The notes below the pieces were generated by a model that was not told the DNA's origin, did no database searches, and saw only the letters and a list, made by a program, of their open reading frames with translations. Source: Clostridioides sp. ES-S-0054-01 (GTDB lineage: Bacteria; Bacillota; Clostridia; Peptostreptococcales; Peptostreptococcaceae). Taken from it: a DNA stretch of 64,000 nt. The number at the start of each line of letters is the position of its first letter. Within the stretch, counting starts at the first letter, position 1. The DNA lies in the NCBI GenBank assembly GCA_021561035.1, contig CP067346.1, positions 3,627,001 to 3,691,000 of the forward strand, written 5' to 3'. Of the stretch, positions 9,137-18,910 are shown one piece after another. The translations under genes and the position numbers were made by a program.

Positions 9137-10918
9137 ATGAGTTTAGTTAATTTAACTATTAATGGCAAACACGTTTCAGCACCTAGTGGAACTTCTATCT
9201 TAGATGCTGCGAAATTAATAAATATAAAAATACACAACCTTTGTCATTTACATATGAATGAGATAGATAAGCTTGACACTTGTGCTTCTTGTCGTGTTTG
9301 TATGGTTGAGACAGAGAGAGGCTTAGTTCCAGCTTGTGGAACAGTTATAAAGGAAGGTATGAAGGTTCAGACTAATAGTGCAAAAGCATTAAATGCTCGT
9401 AGAACTATTGTTGAATTACTGTTATCAGACCATCCACAAGATTGTTTTGTATGTGAAAAAAATGGAGATTGTGAATTACAGACTATAGCTGCTGATTTGG
9501 GAGTAAGAAAAATAAGATATCAAGGTTCTAAATCTTTTGCAGGTAAAGACACTTCTACTAAATCTTTAGTTAAAGACCATTCTAAGTGTATATTATGTAG
9601 AAGATGTGAAACTGTATGTAATGATATACAAACAGTAGGAGCATTATCTGGAGTTAATCGTGGATTTAATACTTTAGTTAGTACATTCTTTAACTCTGAT
9701 ATGGTTGAAACAGAGTGTACATTCTGTGGTCAATGTATATCTGTCTGTCCAACTGGGGCATTAACAGAAGTAGATAATGTACCTAAACTTTGGGATGTTT
9801 TAAATAAAAAAGAAAAAACTATAGTGGTACAAGTTGCCCCTGCTGTAAGAGTTGCTATTGGAGAAGAGTTTGGTTTAGAACCAGGTTCAATCTCTACAGG
9901 AAAAATGGTAGCTGCTTTAAAGGCACTTGGATTTGAACATGTATTTGATACAAACTTTGGTGCAGACTTTACTATAATGGAAGAAGCTACTGAATTTATA
10001 GAAAGAATCCAACAAGGTGAAAATCTTCCTATACTAACAAGTTGTTGTCCTGCATGGGTAAACTTCTTAGAGCATAATTATCCAGATAAATTAAACTTAG
10101 CATCTAGCTGTAAGTCTCCTCAAGGTATGTTCGGCTCTATAGCTAAAAACTACTATGCACCTAAAATATTAGGAATCAAGCCTGAAGAACTTTATGTTGT
10201 GTCCGTAATGCCTTGTGTAGCTAAAAAATATGAAGCTTCAAGAGAAGAATTAAGTGAATCTGGAATACTAGACGTTGACCTTTCTATAACTACTAGAGAG
10301 TTAGCTAAGATGATAAAAGAAGCTGCTATCGATTTACCTAATCTTCAAGACCAAGATTTTGATAATCCTTTAGGAAAATCTACAGGTGCTGCATCTATAT
10401 TTGGAGCAAGTGGTGGAGTTTTAGAAGCTGCCCTACGTACTTCATATGAGAAGATAACTAATAAGACTTTAGATAACGTAAACTTCACTAATGTTAGAGG
10501 TCTTAAAGGAATTAGAGAAGCAAGTATAGATGTTGATGGAACTACAGTTAATGTATGTATTGTAAATACACTTAAAAATGCTAGAAAGATTATGGATAAG
10601 GTTAGAAGTGGAGAATGTAAATACCATATCATAGAAGTTATGGCATGTCCTGGTGGATGTGTTGGAGGTGCTGGTCAACCTTATCACCATGGTAATACTG
10701 AAATAGTTGATAGACGTGCAAATGCGTTATATGAAATAGATAGAAATAAAGCTATCCGTAAATCTCATGAGAATCCTGATTTACAAGCTATTTATAAAGA
10801 TTTCTTTGGAGAACCAAATAGCGACGTAGCTCATAAATACCTTCATACTCATTACTTTGATAAGAGTTGTATTTATGGAGAATGTCCACAAGAATGTGCT
10901 TGTGAAGAAGCTAAATAA
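9137..10918 (+). CDS. hymC: [FeFe] hydrogenase catalytic subunit HymC
   Basis: A 593-residue catalytic subunit. The N-terminal 2Fe-2S domain carries CHLH...CASCRVCMVE; a His-ligated and two 4Fe-4S ferredoxin clusters follow (CILCRRCETVC, CTFCGQCISVCPTGAL). All three H-cluster signatures are intact: L1 TSCCPAWVNFLE, L2 MPCVAKKYEA and L3 MACPGGCVGGAGQP. The C terminus contains the small-subunit-like helix region and a Cys-rich tail (CIYGECPQECACEEA). With HymA and HymB it forms a cytosolic NADH/ferredoxin hydrogenase that can vent or take up H2. The H-cluster maturases HydE, F and G are not in the window. Confidence 0.97.
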   Translation: MSLVNLTINGKHVSAPSGTSILDAAKLINIKIHNLCHLHMNEIDKLDTCASCRVCMVETERGLVPACGTVIKEGMKVQTNSAKALNARRTIVELLLSDHPQDCFVCEKNGDCELQTIAADLGVRKIRYQGSKSFAGKDTSTKSLVKDHSKCILCRRCETVCNDIQTVGALSGVNRGFNTLVSTFFNSDMVETECTFCGQCISVCPTGALTEVDNVPKLWDVLNKKEKTIVVQVAPAVRVAIGEEFGLEPGSISTGKMVAALKALGFEHVFDTNFGADFTIMEEATEFIERIQQGENLPILTSCCPAWVNFLEHNYPDKLNLASSCKSPQGMFGSIAKNYYAPKILGIKPEELYVVSVMPCVAKKYEASREELSESGILDVDLSITTRELAKMIKEAAIDLPNLQDQDFDNPLGKSTGAASIFGASGGVLEAALRTSYEKITNKTLDNVNFTNVRGLKGIREASIDVDGTTVNVCIVNTLKNARKIMDKVRSGECKYHIIEVMACPGGCVGGAGQPYHHGNTEIVDRRANALYEIDRNKAIRKSHENPDLQAIYKDFFGEPNSDVAHKYLHTHYFDKSCIYGECPQECACEEAK

Positions 10919-10954
10919 CCTCTAACAAATTAAAAAATTTATTCTCAAATAAAA

Positions 10955-11070
10955 TGGGGTGTCTCAAAATGAACTTTTTAGTTTATGAGGCACTCTTTTT
11001 TATGAAATCAAATATATTTTCATAATTTCAACAATGAAAAAGAGGCTTCTCTATTTTGAGACAGCCCCTT
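10955..11070. mobile_element. 116-bp palindromic MITE-like element, probably acting as shared terminator
   Basis: Terminal inverted repeats GGGGT-GTCTCAAAAT (10956-10970) and ATTTTGAGACAGCCCC (11053-11068) flank about 80 bases that are themselves imperfectly self-complementary (GAGGCACTCTTTTT near 10988 against AAAAAGAGGCTTCTC near 11037). No ORF is inside. The ends resemble those of IS elements beginning GGGGCTGTCTCAAAA, from memory. It lies between the convergent ends of hymC and the MutS-like gene, so the folded transcript could terminate both. A related shorter copy lies at 21008-21066. No clear target-site duplication was seen. Confidence 0.55.
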
Positions 11071-11118
11071 ATTAGTTTAATCAATTAAATTATATTTCTA
11101 AATAAGCTTATCTATTAA

Positions 11119-12915
11119 TTAAATAATCCCTGCCATTCTCATAAGTTGCTTTGCATTTGTAGTTTTACATCTTCCATTCTTTATCCTATAGTCAAAATGA
11201 ATTTTATCATCTACATAGTACTCTGAGAAATGATAGTTCACAACTTCAATATCTCCACTACCTGAAAGGTCACATAACTCAAAGTCATGTGTTGTCACCA
11301 TACTTATAATCCATGGTCTTGATAATTTCTTCACTGCCTCACTTGCTCCAACAATTCTATCGGCAGAGTTAGTACCCCTAAAAATTTCATCTACTAGAAC
11401 CAACATTGGCAACTCTTTTAAACTATATTGAATCATTGATTTTATTCTAAGAATCTCAGCATAAAAAGTTGATATTCCTTTACTTACATCATCTTGTATT
11501 CTCATAGATGTGAATATAGCCATGCAAGTCGCATCAAAACTCTTAGCACATACTGGAGCACCTGCATACGCCAATACCAAGTTTACACCTATGCTTCTTA
11601 AAAATGTTGTCTTTCCAGACATATTTGACCCTGTAATAATGCATGTCTGAGAATTTAACTGTATTGAATTTGCTATGACACTTTTTTCTGCGATTAGTGG
11701 ATGGTACACTTCTTCCACTTTCAATCTTGGAGTATCTTCATATTTTATTACTGGAAAACATGTATTCTCCTTTACATTGGCAATAACTGTTAAACTTATT
11801 AGAGCTTCAAATTCCCCAATAGATTCAAGCCAGCCTCTAATTTGATTTCCATATATACCTTTCCATCGTTCCAGAGCTTCTGCACAATGATAGTTCCACA
11901 TTAAAGCACCACAAGCAATTATATATATTATCTGATTATATCTTAGATTTACAGCATTTCCTATTGAATTCAATTGTTTAACACCTTTTGAAACTCCACT
12001 TCCCTTAGAAAGCTTCTCTTGCAATTCTTTTAGATAAGCACTCTCAAACGTCTCTTTTTCTAAAACCTCAAACATTTTCTCATATACTTGTATACTTCTA
12101 CTAAATGAAAATAATGGAGAAAGAGTTTGCATAAGTCTTGGATGTCCAAAACCACTAAATCCCAACTGGATTATAAAAAGTAAAAAAACAGGTAAAATAG
12201 GTAAAAAACCTAACGCAAAGAATATAAAAGATAAGATTGTAGCAGTAGGTAAACCCCAAGTAAAAATATGCATCCATTTGGGTATATATACATTTTTATT
12301 TTCTCCATACTCTATAAATGTTTCTATACTCCCATCAGAGTTATTTTTTTGCTCCTTACCAATTATATTACTCAGTGTTTGAATATGAATAGAAAACTCA
12401 TCTTTTGATAAAAGTTCTTTTATCGCCATTTGTCTCTCTGATATTATCTTTTCGTCTGGATTTTCATTCCACAATGACTTAGCCAAAGACTTCTTACCAT
12501 AAGATGTATTAGCCACACAGATATATTGATACAATGAAGCTCTTCCAAATAAATCCAAGTCTTTTGCTTGTGAATTATCATCTTTTAAATATTTTTTGCC
12601 ATCTAGTTTAAACTCTTTCCATCCATCTCCAAATCGTTTGATATACTTGTCTATTATTTCACTCTTACTTTTAAAATACATTTCTTCTTCTTTTACTTTA
12701 TTATGAATAACTAAGAGTGATATAAATAATATAATTGCTATAACTCCAACAAAAATACCCACTATATTTTTATTATAAAATCCAATAGCAAACCCTGCTA
12801 TCACTATCAAAAAAGAGATTAATCTTGCTGTGCTTATATTATTTGATTTTTTACTTAATAGCAATTCTTTTTCAGTAGTACTTTCTAAAAGTTTACTAAA
12901 ATAATCTATTCCCAT
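11119..12915 (-). CDS. Membrane-anchored MutS-like ATPase
   Basis: About 598 residues. The C-terminal third is a MutS domain V ATPase: Walker A GSNMSGKTTF, then a Walker B-like MLVLVDEIFRGTNSADR and VTTHDFELCDL. The N-terminal mismatch-recognition domain of MutS is absent. Instead two pairs of hydrophobic segments are predicted, near residues 25-70 and 220-260, so the protein is probably in the membrane. The Smr nuclease domain of MutS2 is also absent. I prefer the ATG at 12915; a TTG at 12927 is the alternative. It is monocistronic and convergent with hymC. A role in mismatch repair is unlikely; function unknown. Confidence 0.85.
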   Translation of the reverse strand: MGIDYFSKLLESTTEKELLLSKKSNNISTARLISFLIVIAGFAIGFYNKNIVGIFVGVIAIILFISLLVIHNKVKEEEMYFKSKSEIIDKYIKRFGDGWKEFKLDGKKYLKDDNSQAKDLDLFGRASLYQYICVANTSYGKKSLAKSLWNENPDEKIISERQMAIKELLSKDEFSIHIQTLSNIIGKEQKNNSDGSIETFIEYGENKNVYIPKWMHIFTWGLPTATILSFIFFALGFLPILPVFLLFIIQLGFSGFGHPRLMQTLSPLFSFSRSIQVYEKMFEVLEKETFESAYLKELQEKLSKGSGVSKGVKQLNSIGNAVNLRYNQIIYIIACGALMWNYHCAEALERWKGIYGNQIRGWLESIGEFEALISLTVIANVKENTCFPVIKYEDTPRLKVEEVYHPLIAEKSVIANSIQLNSQTCIITGSNMSGKTTFLRSIGVNLVLAYAGAPVCAKSFDATCMAIFTSMRIQDDVSKGISTFYAEILRIKSMIQYSLKELPMLVLVDEIFRGTNSADRIVGASEAVKKLSRPWIISMVTTHDFELCDLSGSGDIEVVNYHFSEYYVDDKIHFDYRIKNGRCKTTNAKQLMRMAGII

Positions 12916-13062
12916 AAAAAATTCCAACTTTCTTATTATATAATAAAATTCAAATATAAAATTAATCTAGTATAATTTTAATCTATTATTTTAAATTGTC
13001 CTTATATGATGATATATTATTAATAAATATTATATACAATTTAATTTTAATATTATTCTGTG

Positions 13063-13992
13063 CTACTTAGTATCAATTAATTTTGATAATTTTTTAGTAA
13101 ACTCTTGAGCTGCATCATACCCCATTCCTCTTTGTCTAAAATTCATTGCTGCTACTTCTAATATCATAGCAGTATTTCTTCCAGGTTTAACAGGTACAAC
13201 CAATTTCTCTACATTAACACCAAGTATTTCCTCATATTCTTTATCAAGCCCAAGTCTGTCATAGTACTTAGTTTCATCCCAAGCTTCTAGATGGACTACT
13301 AAATCTATCATTTTAGAATTTTTAATTGCCCCTACTCCATACAGACTTCTAACATCTATTATTCCTATTCCTCTTATCTCAAGAAAATGTCTTATCAATT
13401 CAGGTGACTGCCCCATAAGCATACTTTCGTCTAGTTTTCTTATTTCTACAGCATCATCTGCAACTAATCTATTGCCTCTTTGAATCAATTCTAACGCTGT
13501 TTCTGATTTTCCTATACTACTTTCACCTTTTATCAGTACACCTATACCATAAATATCTACTAGCACCCCGTGAATTGTTGTATGTGGTGCTAACTTATTA
13601 TCCAAATAATTTGACAGTCTATTTATAAGTCTAGTGGTATTTCTGTTTGTACTCAAAAGTATTCTTTTATATTTTTTAGCTTTTTCAATTACATCGGGCT
13701 TAATTTCCAAATCTCTAGAAATTATTAGAGCTGGTATTTCATATGAGAAAAATCTATCTAGTACTTCTTCTCGAATATGATTATCCATTAATCCAAAAAA
13801 ATTATATTCTGTCTTTCCAACTATTTGTATCCTTTCATACGCAAAATAATCAAAATATCCTGCAAACTGTAATCCTGGTCTATTTATATCTTGTGAGTAA
13901 ACATAATAATCTACATCATCGGGCATGTATACTACTTTTAACTTCAACTCTTTTATTATATCTCTTATTGACACCTTATTGCTAGTTTCCAT
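13063..13992 (-). CDS. hprK: HPr kinase/phosphorylase
   Basis: A 309-residue protein, normal for the family. HprK phosphorylates Ser46 of HPr (and dephosphorylates it) to control carbon catabolite repression and PTS flux. The C-terminal catalytic domain has the Walker A GESSIGKSETALELIQRG (the family usually reads GxSGxGKS, so a Ser replaces the usual Gly), VADDAVEIR, and the HprK signature LEIRGIGIIDVRSLYG, then KPGRNTAMILEVAAMNFR. Its ATG overlaps the uvrC stop by one base (TAATG), so translation is coupled to uvrC. The uvrC-hprK pairing recurs in clostridia as far as I recall. Confidence 0.96.
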   Translation of the reverse strand: METSNKVSIRDIIKELKLKVVYMPDDVDYYVYSQDINRPGLQFAGYFDYFAYERIQIVGKTEYNFFGLMDNHIREEVLDRFFSYEIPALIISRDLEIKPDVIEKAKKYKRILLSTNRNTTRLINRLSNYLDNKLAPHTTIHGVLVDIYGIGVLIKGESSIGKSETALELIQRGNRLVADDAVEIRKLDESMLMGQSPELIRHFLEIRGIGIIDVRSLYGVGAIKNSKMIDLVVHLEAWDETKYYDRLGLDKEYEEILGVNVEKLVVPVKPGRNTAMILEVAAMNFRQRGMGYDAAQEFTKKLSKLIDTK

Positions 13993-15809
13993 TAATTTTC
14001 TTCCTTTCTAAAAAAATTATAAACATTCTCTGCAGTGCTTTTATTCATTCCATCTACTTCTAAAAGTTCTTCCATAGTAGCTTTTTTTATAACATCTACG
14101 TCTTTAAAGTGATTTAGTAATGATTTCTTTCTTTTTTCACCTATTCCCTGTATATCATCTAAGATAGATTTTGTCAAAGCTTTATTTCTTAAACTTCTAT
14201 GATATGTTATTGCATAATTATGAACTTCTTCTTGTATACTAGCAATAAATCTATATAAATTAGTTGTTTTATCTAGTTCTATTTCTTTTTCTTTACATAT
14301 CAATCCTTTAGTTCTATGTTTATCGTCTTTATACATTCCCCAAAGAGGTATATCTATATCATTAAGTTCTAATGCTTTTTTTACTGCACTAACCTGTCCC
14401 TTTCCACCATCTAATAATATCAAATCAGGTAAATTCCCATGCTTCAATCTTCTATCTACAATTTCAGCCATAGAATCATAATCATTAGGTCCAATAACTG
14501 TTTTTATTTTATATCTCCTATATTCTTTTTTGTCCTTCTTAGCATTTGTATATACTACCATAGAACCAATTGAATCTACACCTTGTATATTTGATATATC
14601 AAAAGCCTCTATTCTTATTGGCAACTTTTCCAAATTTAATAATTTTTTTAATTCTTCTAATGCACCAATGCTTTTTTCGTATTTTCTTTTGTTCATATCA
14701 GAAAACTTTTCAAGATACTCTACAGCATTTTTTCTGACCATTTCAACTAAGCTTTTCTTTTCTCCTTTTTGTGGAACTCTTATCGTTACTTTTTGACCCT
14801 TTTTGGATGACAACCATTCCTCTAATATAGAACTATCTTCTATCTCATCTTCTATAATTAATTCTTTAGGTATATATTCTTGCTCATTGTAAAATTGTTT
14901 TACAAATGAACCTAATATAGAAGCTCTTGGACTATCCATTACCCCTTCTAATATAAAATGTTCTCTACCTACAATCTTACCATTTCTTATAAAAAAGACT
15001 TGTACACAGGCTTCATTATGGGCTCTTGCCATTGCAACTATGTCTTGGTTCAAGTCACTTACATTAGCATCTATTTTTTGTTTCTGTATCATCTCTTCAA
15101 GGCTCTTTATCTTATCTCTATATACAGCAGCCTCTTCAAACCTAAAGTTCATAGAACTCTCATTCATTTTTTCCTTTAAAAGCTCCATCAATTTTTCTTC
15201 TTTACCAGATAGACACATTATAATCTCTTCTATCATTTTTCCATACTCTTCTTTAGAAACATTTCCTGTACAAGGTCCTAAACATTTATTTATGTGTAGA
15301 TTTAAACAAGGTCTTGTCTTATTCTTTATTGCTTTATCTATATCTATTTTACAGCTTCTTATTGGATACGTACTACTTATAAGTTCCAAAGTATCATTCA
15401 CAGCAGTTATATTGGTATATGGACCAAAATACTTTGCCTTATCTTTAAGAACTCTTCTAACTTTTAAGATTCTTGGATAATCTTCATTCGTAGTTACTTT
15501 TATATATGGATAAGTTTTATCATCTCTAAGCACTACATTATACTTTGGTCTGTATCTTTTTATTAAATTACATTCAAGTATTAATGCCTCTAATTCTGAA
15601 TCCGTTATAATATACTCAAATTTATATATATTCTTAACCATAGATTTTACTTTAGATGTATGGTTTTTTGAAGATTGAAAATACTGCCTTACCCTATTTT
15701 TTAGAGATATGGCTTTTCCCACATATATTATATGGTCGTATTTGTCTTTCATTAAATATACTCCGGGCTCAGAAGGTAATTTTTTTAAATGCTCTTGTAT
15801 ATCAAACAT
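13992..15809 (-). CDS. uvrC: Excinuclease ABC subunit C
   Basis: 605 residues from the ATG at 15809 (GGAGG 5 bases before); a TTG four codons upstream is less likely. UvrC makes both incisions in nucleotide excision repair. The GIY-YIG nuclease is at residues 10-95 (EPGVYLMKDKYDHIIYVGKA), the UVR domain near 200-235 (NFRFEEAAVYRDKIKSLEEM), then the RNase H-like endonuclease domain (AFDISNIQG, LILLDGGKGQ) and a C-terminal helix-hairpin-helix pair (DIQGIGEKRKKSLL, EVDGMNKSTAENVY). It is separated from uvrA upstream by a 257-base gap with a long stem-loop. Confidence 0.97.
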   Translation of the reverse strand: MFDIQEHLKKLPSEPGVYLMKDKYDHIIYVGKAISLKNRVRQYFQSSKNHTSKVKSMVKNIYKFEYIITDSELEALILECNLIKRYRPKYNVVLRDDKTYPYIKVTTNEDYPRILKVRRVLKDKAKYFGPYTNITAVNDTLELISSTYPIRSCKIDIDKAIKNKTRPCLNLHINKCLGPCTGNVSKEEYGKMIEEIIMCLSGKEEKLMELLKEKMNESSMNFRFEEAAVYRDKIKSLEEMIQKQKIDANVSDLNQDIVAMARAHNEACVQVFFIRNGKIVGREHFILEGVMDSPRASILGSFVKQFYNEQEYIPKELIIEDEIEDSSILEEWLSSKKGQKVTIRVPQKGEKKSLVEMVRKNAVEYLEKFSDMNKRKYEKSIGALEELKKLLNLEKLPIRIEAFDISNIQGVDSIGSMVVYTNAKKDKKEYRRYKIKTVIGPNDYDSMAEIVDRRLKHGNLPDLILLDGGKGQVSAVKKALELNDIDIPLWGMYKDDKHRTKGLICKEKEIELDKTTNLYRFIASIQEEVHNYAITYHRSLRNKALTKSILDDIQGIGEKRKKSLLNHFKDVDVIKKATMEELLEVDGMNKSTAENVYNFFRKEEN

Positions 15810-15902
15810 CTCGCCCTCCAAAACATTAAATTTTATACTAAAATTATACCCTAAAATATGAAATTTAAAAAGTTATACAATTTCCAGCACTTTAGACAAG
15901 TT

Positions 15903-15969
15903 AAAGCCCATATTCCCTTCTATAATTGATTTAAAAACAATTTTAACCATGAAGAGTAATATGGACTTT
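15903..15969 (-). terminator. Long stem-loop between uvrA and uvrC
   Basis: AAAGCCCATATT (15903-15914) and AATATGGACTTT (15958-15969) form a 12-bp stem that is complete on the minus strand with one G-U wobble. The loop holds a smaller AATTG/CAATT hairpin. It lies about 100 bases after uvrA and 95 before uvrC. There is no clean T-run after the minus-strand stem, so it may be a weak uvrA terminator, an attenuator or an RNA processing site. Confidence 0.45.
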
Positions 15970-16066
15970 ACTTTGGATTACTATTTACAACTTGTATTTG
16001 ACTAATTTACTTATAACAGAGCAACTTAGCTTATATATCTCTAAAATTTTTCACAATTTATATAAT

Positions 16067-18892
16067 TTAAGAAAAATATTTCTTTAGGAATTGACCTGTA
16101 TAAGAACCCTCAACTCTAGATACTTCTTTTGGAGTTCCAGTTGCAACTATAGTTCCACCTTTATCTCCACCTTCCGGTCCTAAGTCTATTACATAATCAC
16201 AAGTCTTTATAACATCTAGATTATGCTCTATAACTATAATTGTATTTCCTGTATCTGCTAATCTTTGTAATACTTGGATTAGCTTATCTACATCTGCCAT
16301 ATGAAGTCCAGTAGTAGGTTCATCTAATATATATAAAGTCTTTCCTGTTGGTCTTTTACTAAGTTCAGCAGCTAATTTTATACGTTGTGCTTCCCCTCCT
16401 GATAATTGAGTTGAAGGCTGTCCTAATTTGATATACGAAAGTCCTACATCCATTAAAGTCTCTAGTTTTCTTTTTATATTCGGTATATTTTCAAAAAACT
16501 CAACAGCTTCTTCCACATTCATATCCAGTATATCAGATATAGTTTTATCTTTGTATTTTACTTGCAATGTTTCTCTATTATATCTTTCACCTTTACAAAT
16601 TTCACAAGGAACATATACATCTGGTAAGAAGTGCATTTCTATTTTTATTATTCCATCACCCTTACAAGCTTCGCATCTACCACCTTTTACATTGAAACTA
16701 AATCTTCCTTTTTTATAACCTCTTGCTTTAGCTTCATTAGTAGCTGCAAAAATATCTCTTATAAAGTCAAATACGCCTGTATAAGTGGCAGGATTTGAAC
16801 GAGGTGTTCTTCCAATTGGGCTTTGGTCTATATTTATAACCTTATCTATATTTTCGATTCCTTTTATTTCCTTATGCTTACCTGCTCTTTGTTTAAACCT
16901 ATTTACTTTACTTGCAACACCTTTATAAAGTATGTCGTTTATCAATGTACTTTTTCCAGAACCTGAAACACCTGTTATACATGTAAATTTACCTAATGGG
17001 AATTTTACATCTATATTTTTTAAATTATTTTCTGATGCTTTAACTACTTCTATAAAATTTCCATTTCCTTCCCTAGTAGTCTCTGGAAGCAATATTTGTT
17101 TTCTACCACTTAGATACTGACCTGTTATTGAGTTTTCATTTTCAATTATTTCATCCAAAGTACCCTGCGCAACTATCTCACCGCCATGTATGCCTGCACC
17201 TGGACCAATATCTAAAACATAGTCAGCTTCTCTCATTGTATCTTCATCATGCTCTACAACGATTAAAGTATTTCCCAAATCGGTTAGATGTCTAAGAGTA
17301 GCTATAAGCCTATCATTATCTCTTTGATGAAGACCTATACTTGGCTCATCAAGTACATATAAAACTCCAACTAATGCAGAACCTATTTGAGTTGCTAATC
17401 TTATACGTTGTGCTTCTCCTCCTGATAAAGTTCCAGCTTTTCTTGATAAATTTAAATAATCAAGACCTACGTCTCTTAAAAACATAGCTCTTCCTTTTAT
17501 CTCTTTTATAATCTCATGAGCTATAAATCTTTGTTTTTCTGTAAGATTTATATTTTCCATAAAGTTAATCAATTCATTTACAGATAAGTTTGTAACTTCC
17601 ATTATGTTTTTTCCATCAACCAAAACAGATAAAACTTCTTTTTTAAGTCTTAACCCTTTACATTTTGGACATGGTCTTTCTGCCATATATTCTTCAATCT
17701 TATCTCTCATGTACTCTGAGTTGGTTTCTCTATATCTTCTCTCTAAGTTTACTATTACTCCTTCAAAATATGACTTATAATTTCTAGTTCCTCCAAATTT
17801 TGATTCATAAGTAAACTCTACAATTATATTGTCTTTACCATAAAGTAATTCCTCAACAAAATCCTCTGGTAAATCTTTAAATGGAGTTGTCAAAGATACA
17901 TTAAAGTGTTCTGCTAAGCTTTTTATCATTTTACTATAATAAGTATCATCATTAACACCTGTTGACCCCCATGCAGCCACTGCACCTTGTTTTATTGATA
18001 AATCTTTATTTGGTACAACCAATTCTGGGTCAACTTCCTTACTTTCCCCAAGACCATTACAAACATCACAAGCACCAAAAGGAGCATTAAATGAAAACAT
18101 TCTTGGAGATAATTCTTCTATACCTATTCCATGTTCTGGGCATGCAAATTTAGTTGAAAAAAGAATTTCCTCTCCATCTATTATTTGGGCTATTACAAGA
18201 CCATCAGATAGCTTAACTGCAGTCTCAATTGAGTCTGCTAATCTAGATTCAATTCCATCTTTAATTACTATCCTGTCTACTACAACCTCTATATTATGTT
18301 TTTGGTTTTTATTTAGAGCTATATCATCACTGACTTCATAGTTTTCACCATCAACCCTAACTCTTACAAATCCTTCTTTTTTGATACTATCTAAGACTTT
18401 TTTATGTGTACCTTTTTGCCCTCTAACAATTGGTGAAAGTATTTGTAACTTCGTTCTATCTGGAAAGTCTAGCATCTTATCAACTATTTCTTGAATAGTC
18501 ATTTGACTTATTTTTTCACCACATGTAGGACAATACACATCTCCTACTCTTGCAAATAATAGTCTTAGATAGTCATATATTTCTGTTACTGTTCCAACAG
18601 TAGAACGTGGATTTTTTGATGTAGTCTTCTGGTCAATTGAGATAGCTGGTGATAAACCTTCAATATATTCTACATTTGGCTTCTCCATTTGACCTAAAAA
18701 TTGTCTAGCATAAGCAGATAAACTCTCTACATATCTTCTTTGACCTTCTGCATATATTGTATCGAATGCCAAAGAAGACTTCCCAGAACCTGATAACCCT
18801 GTAAAAACAATAAATTTATCTCTTGGTAGTTCTAAATCTATATTTTTTAAATTATGCTCTTTTGCTCCTCTTATTATAATTTTATCTTCCAT
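16067..18892 (-). CDS. uvrA: Excinuclease ABC subunit A
   Basis: A 941-residue protein of normal length. UvrA dimers recognise helix-distorting damage and load UvrB. Two ABC modules are visible: the first with Walker [21 protein letters not shown] and signature [16 protein letters not shown], the second with Walker [16 protein letters not shown] and signature [16 protein letters not shown]. Zinc modules are seen as [13 protein letters not shown] with CPKCKG, and CEACKGDG with [10 protein letters not shown]. The second module ends with the usual [15 protein letters not shown]. It follows uvrB by 18 bases, so the two form an operon; the ribosome binding site (AAAGG) is unusually far from the ATG. 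Confidence 0.98.
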   Translation of the reverse strand: MEDKIIIRGAKEHNLKNIDLELPRDKFIVFTGLSGSGKSSLAFDTIYAEGQRRYVESLSAYARQFLGQMEKPNVEYIEGLSPAISIDQKTTSKNPRSTVGTVTEIYDYLRLLFARVGDVYCPTCGEKISQMTIQEIVDKMLDFPDRTKLQILSPIVRGQKGTHKKVLDSIKKEGFVRVRVDGENYEVSDDIALNKNQKHNIEVVVDRIVIKDGIESRLADSIETAVKLSDGLVIAQIIDGEEILFSTKFACPEHGIGIEELSPRMFSFNAPFGACDVCNGLGESKEVDPELVVPNKDLSIKQGAVAAWGSTGVNDDTYYSKMIKSLAEHFNVSLTTPFKDLPEDFVEELLYGKDNIIVEFTYESKFGGTRNYKSYFEGVIVNLERRYRETNSEYMRDKIEEYMAERPCPKCKGLRLKKEVLSVLVDGKNIMEVTNLSVNELINFMENINLTEKQRFIAHEIIKEIKGRAMFLRDVGLDYLNLSRKAGTLSGGEAQRIRLATQIGSALVGVLYVLDEPSIGLHQRDNDRLIATLRHLTDLGNTLIVVEHDEDTMREADYVLDIGPGAGIHGGEIVAQGTLDEIIENENSITGQYLSGRKQILLPETTREGNGNFIEVVKASENNLKNIDVKFPLGKFTCITGVSGSGKSTLINDILYKGVASKVNRFKQRAGKHKEIKGIENIDKVINIDQSPIGRTPRSNPATYTGVFDFIRDIFAATNEAKARGYKKGRFSFNVKGGRCEACKGDGIIKIEMHFLPDVYVPCEICKGERYNRETLQVKYKDKTISDILDMNVEEAVEFFENIPNIKRKLETLMDVGLSYIKLGQPSTQLSGGEAQRIKLAAELSKRPTGKTLYILDEPTTGLHMADVDKLIQVLQRLADTGNTIIVIEHNLDVIKTCDYVIDLGPEGGDKGGTIVATGTPKEVSRVEGSYTGQFLKKYFS

Positions 18893-18910
18893 AACGTTGT
18901 TTTTACCTTT

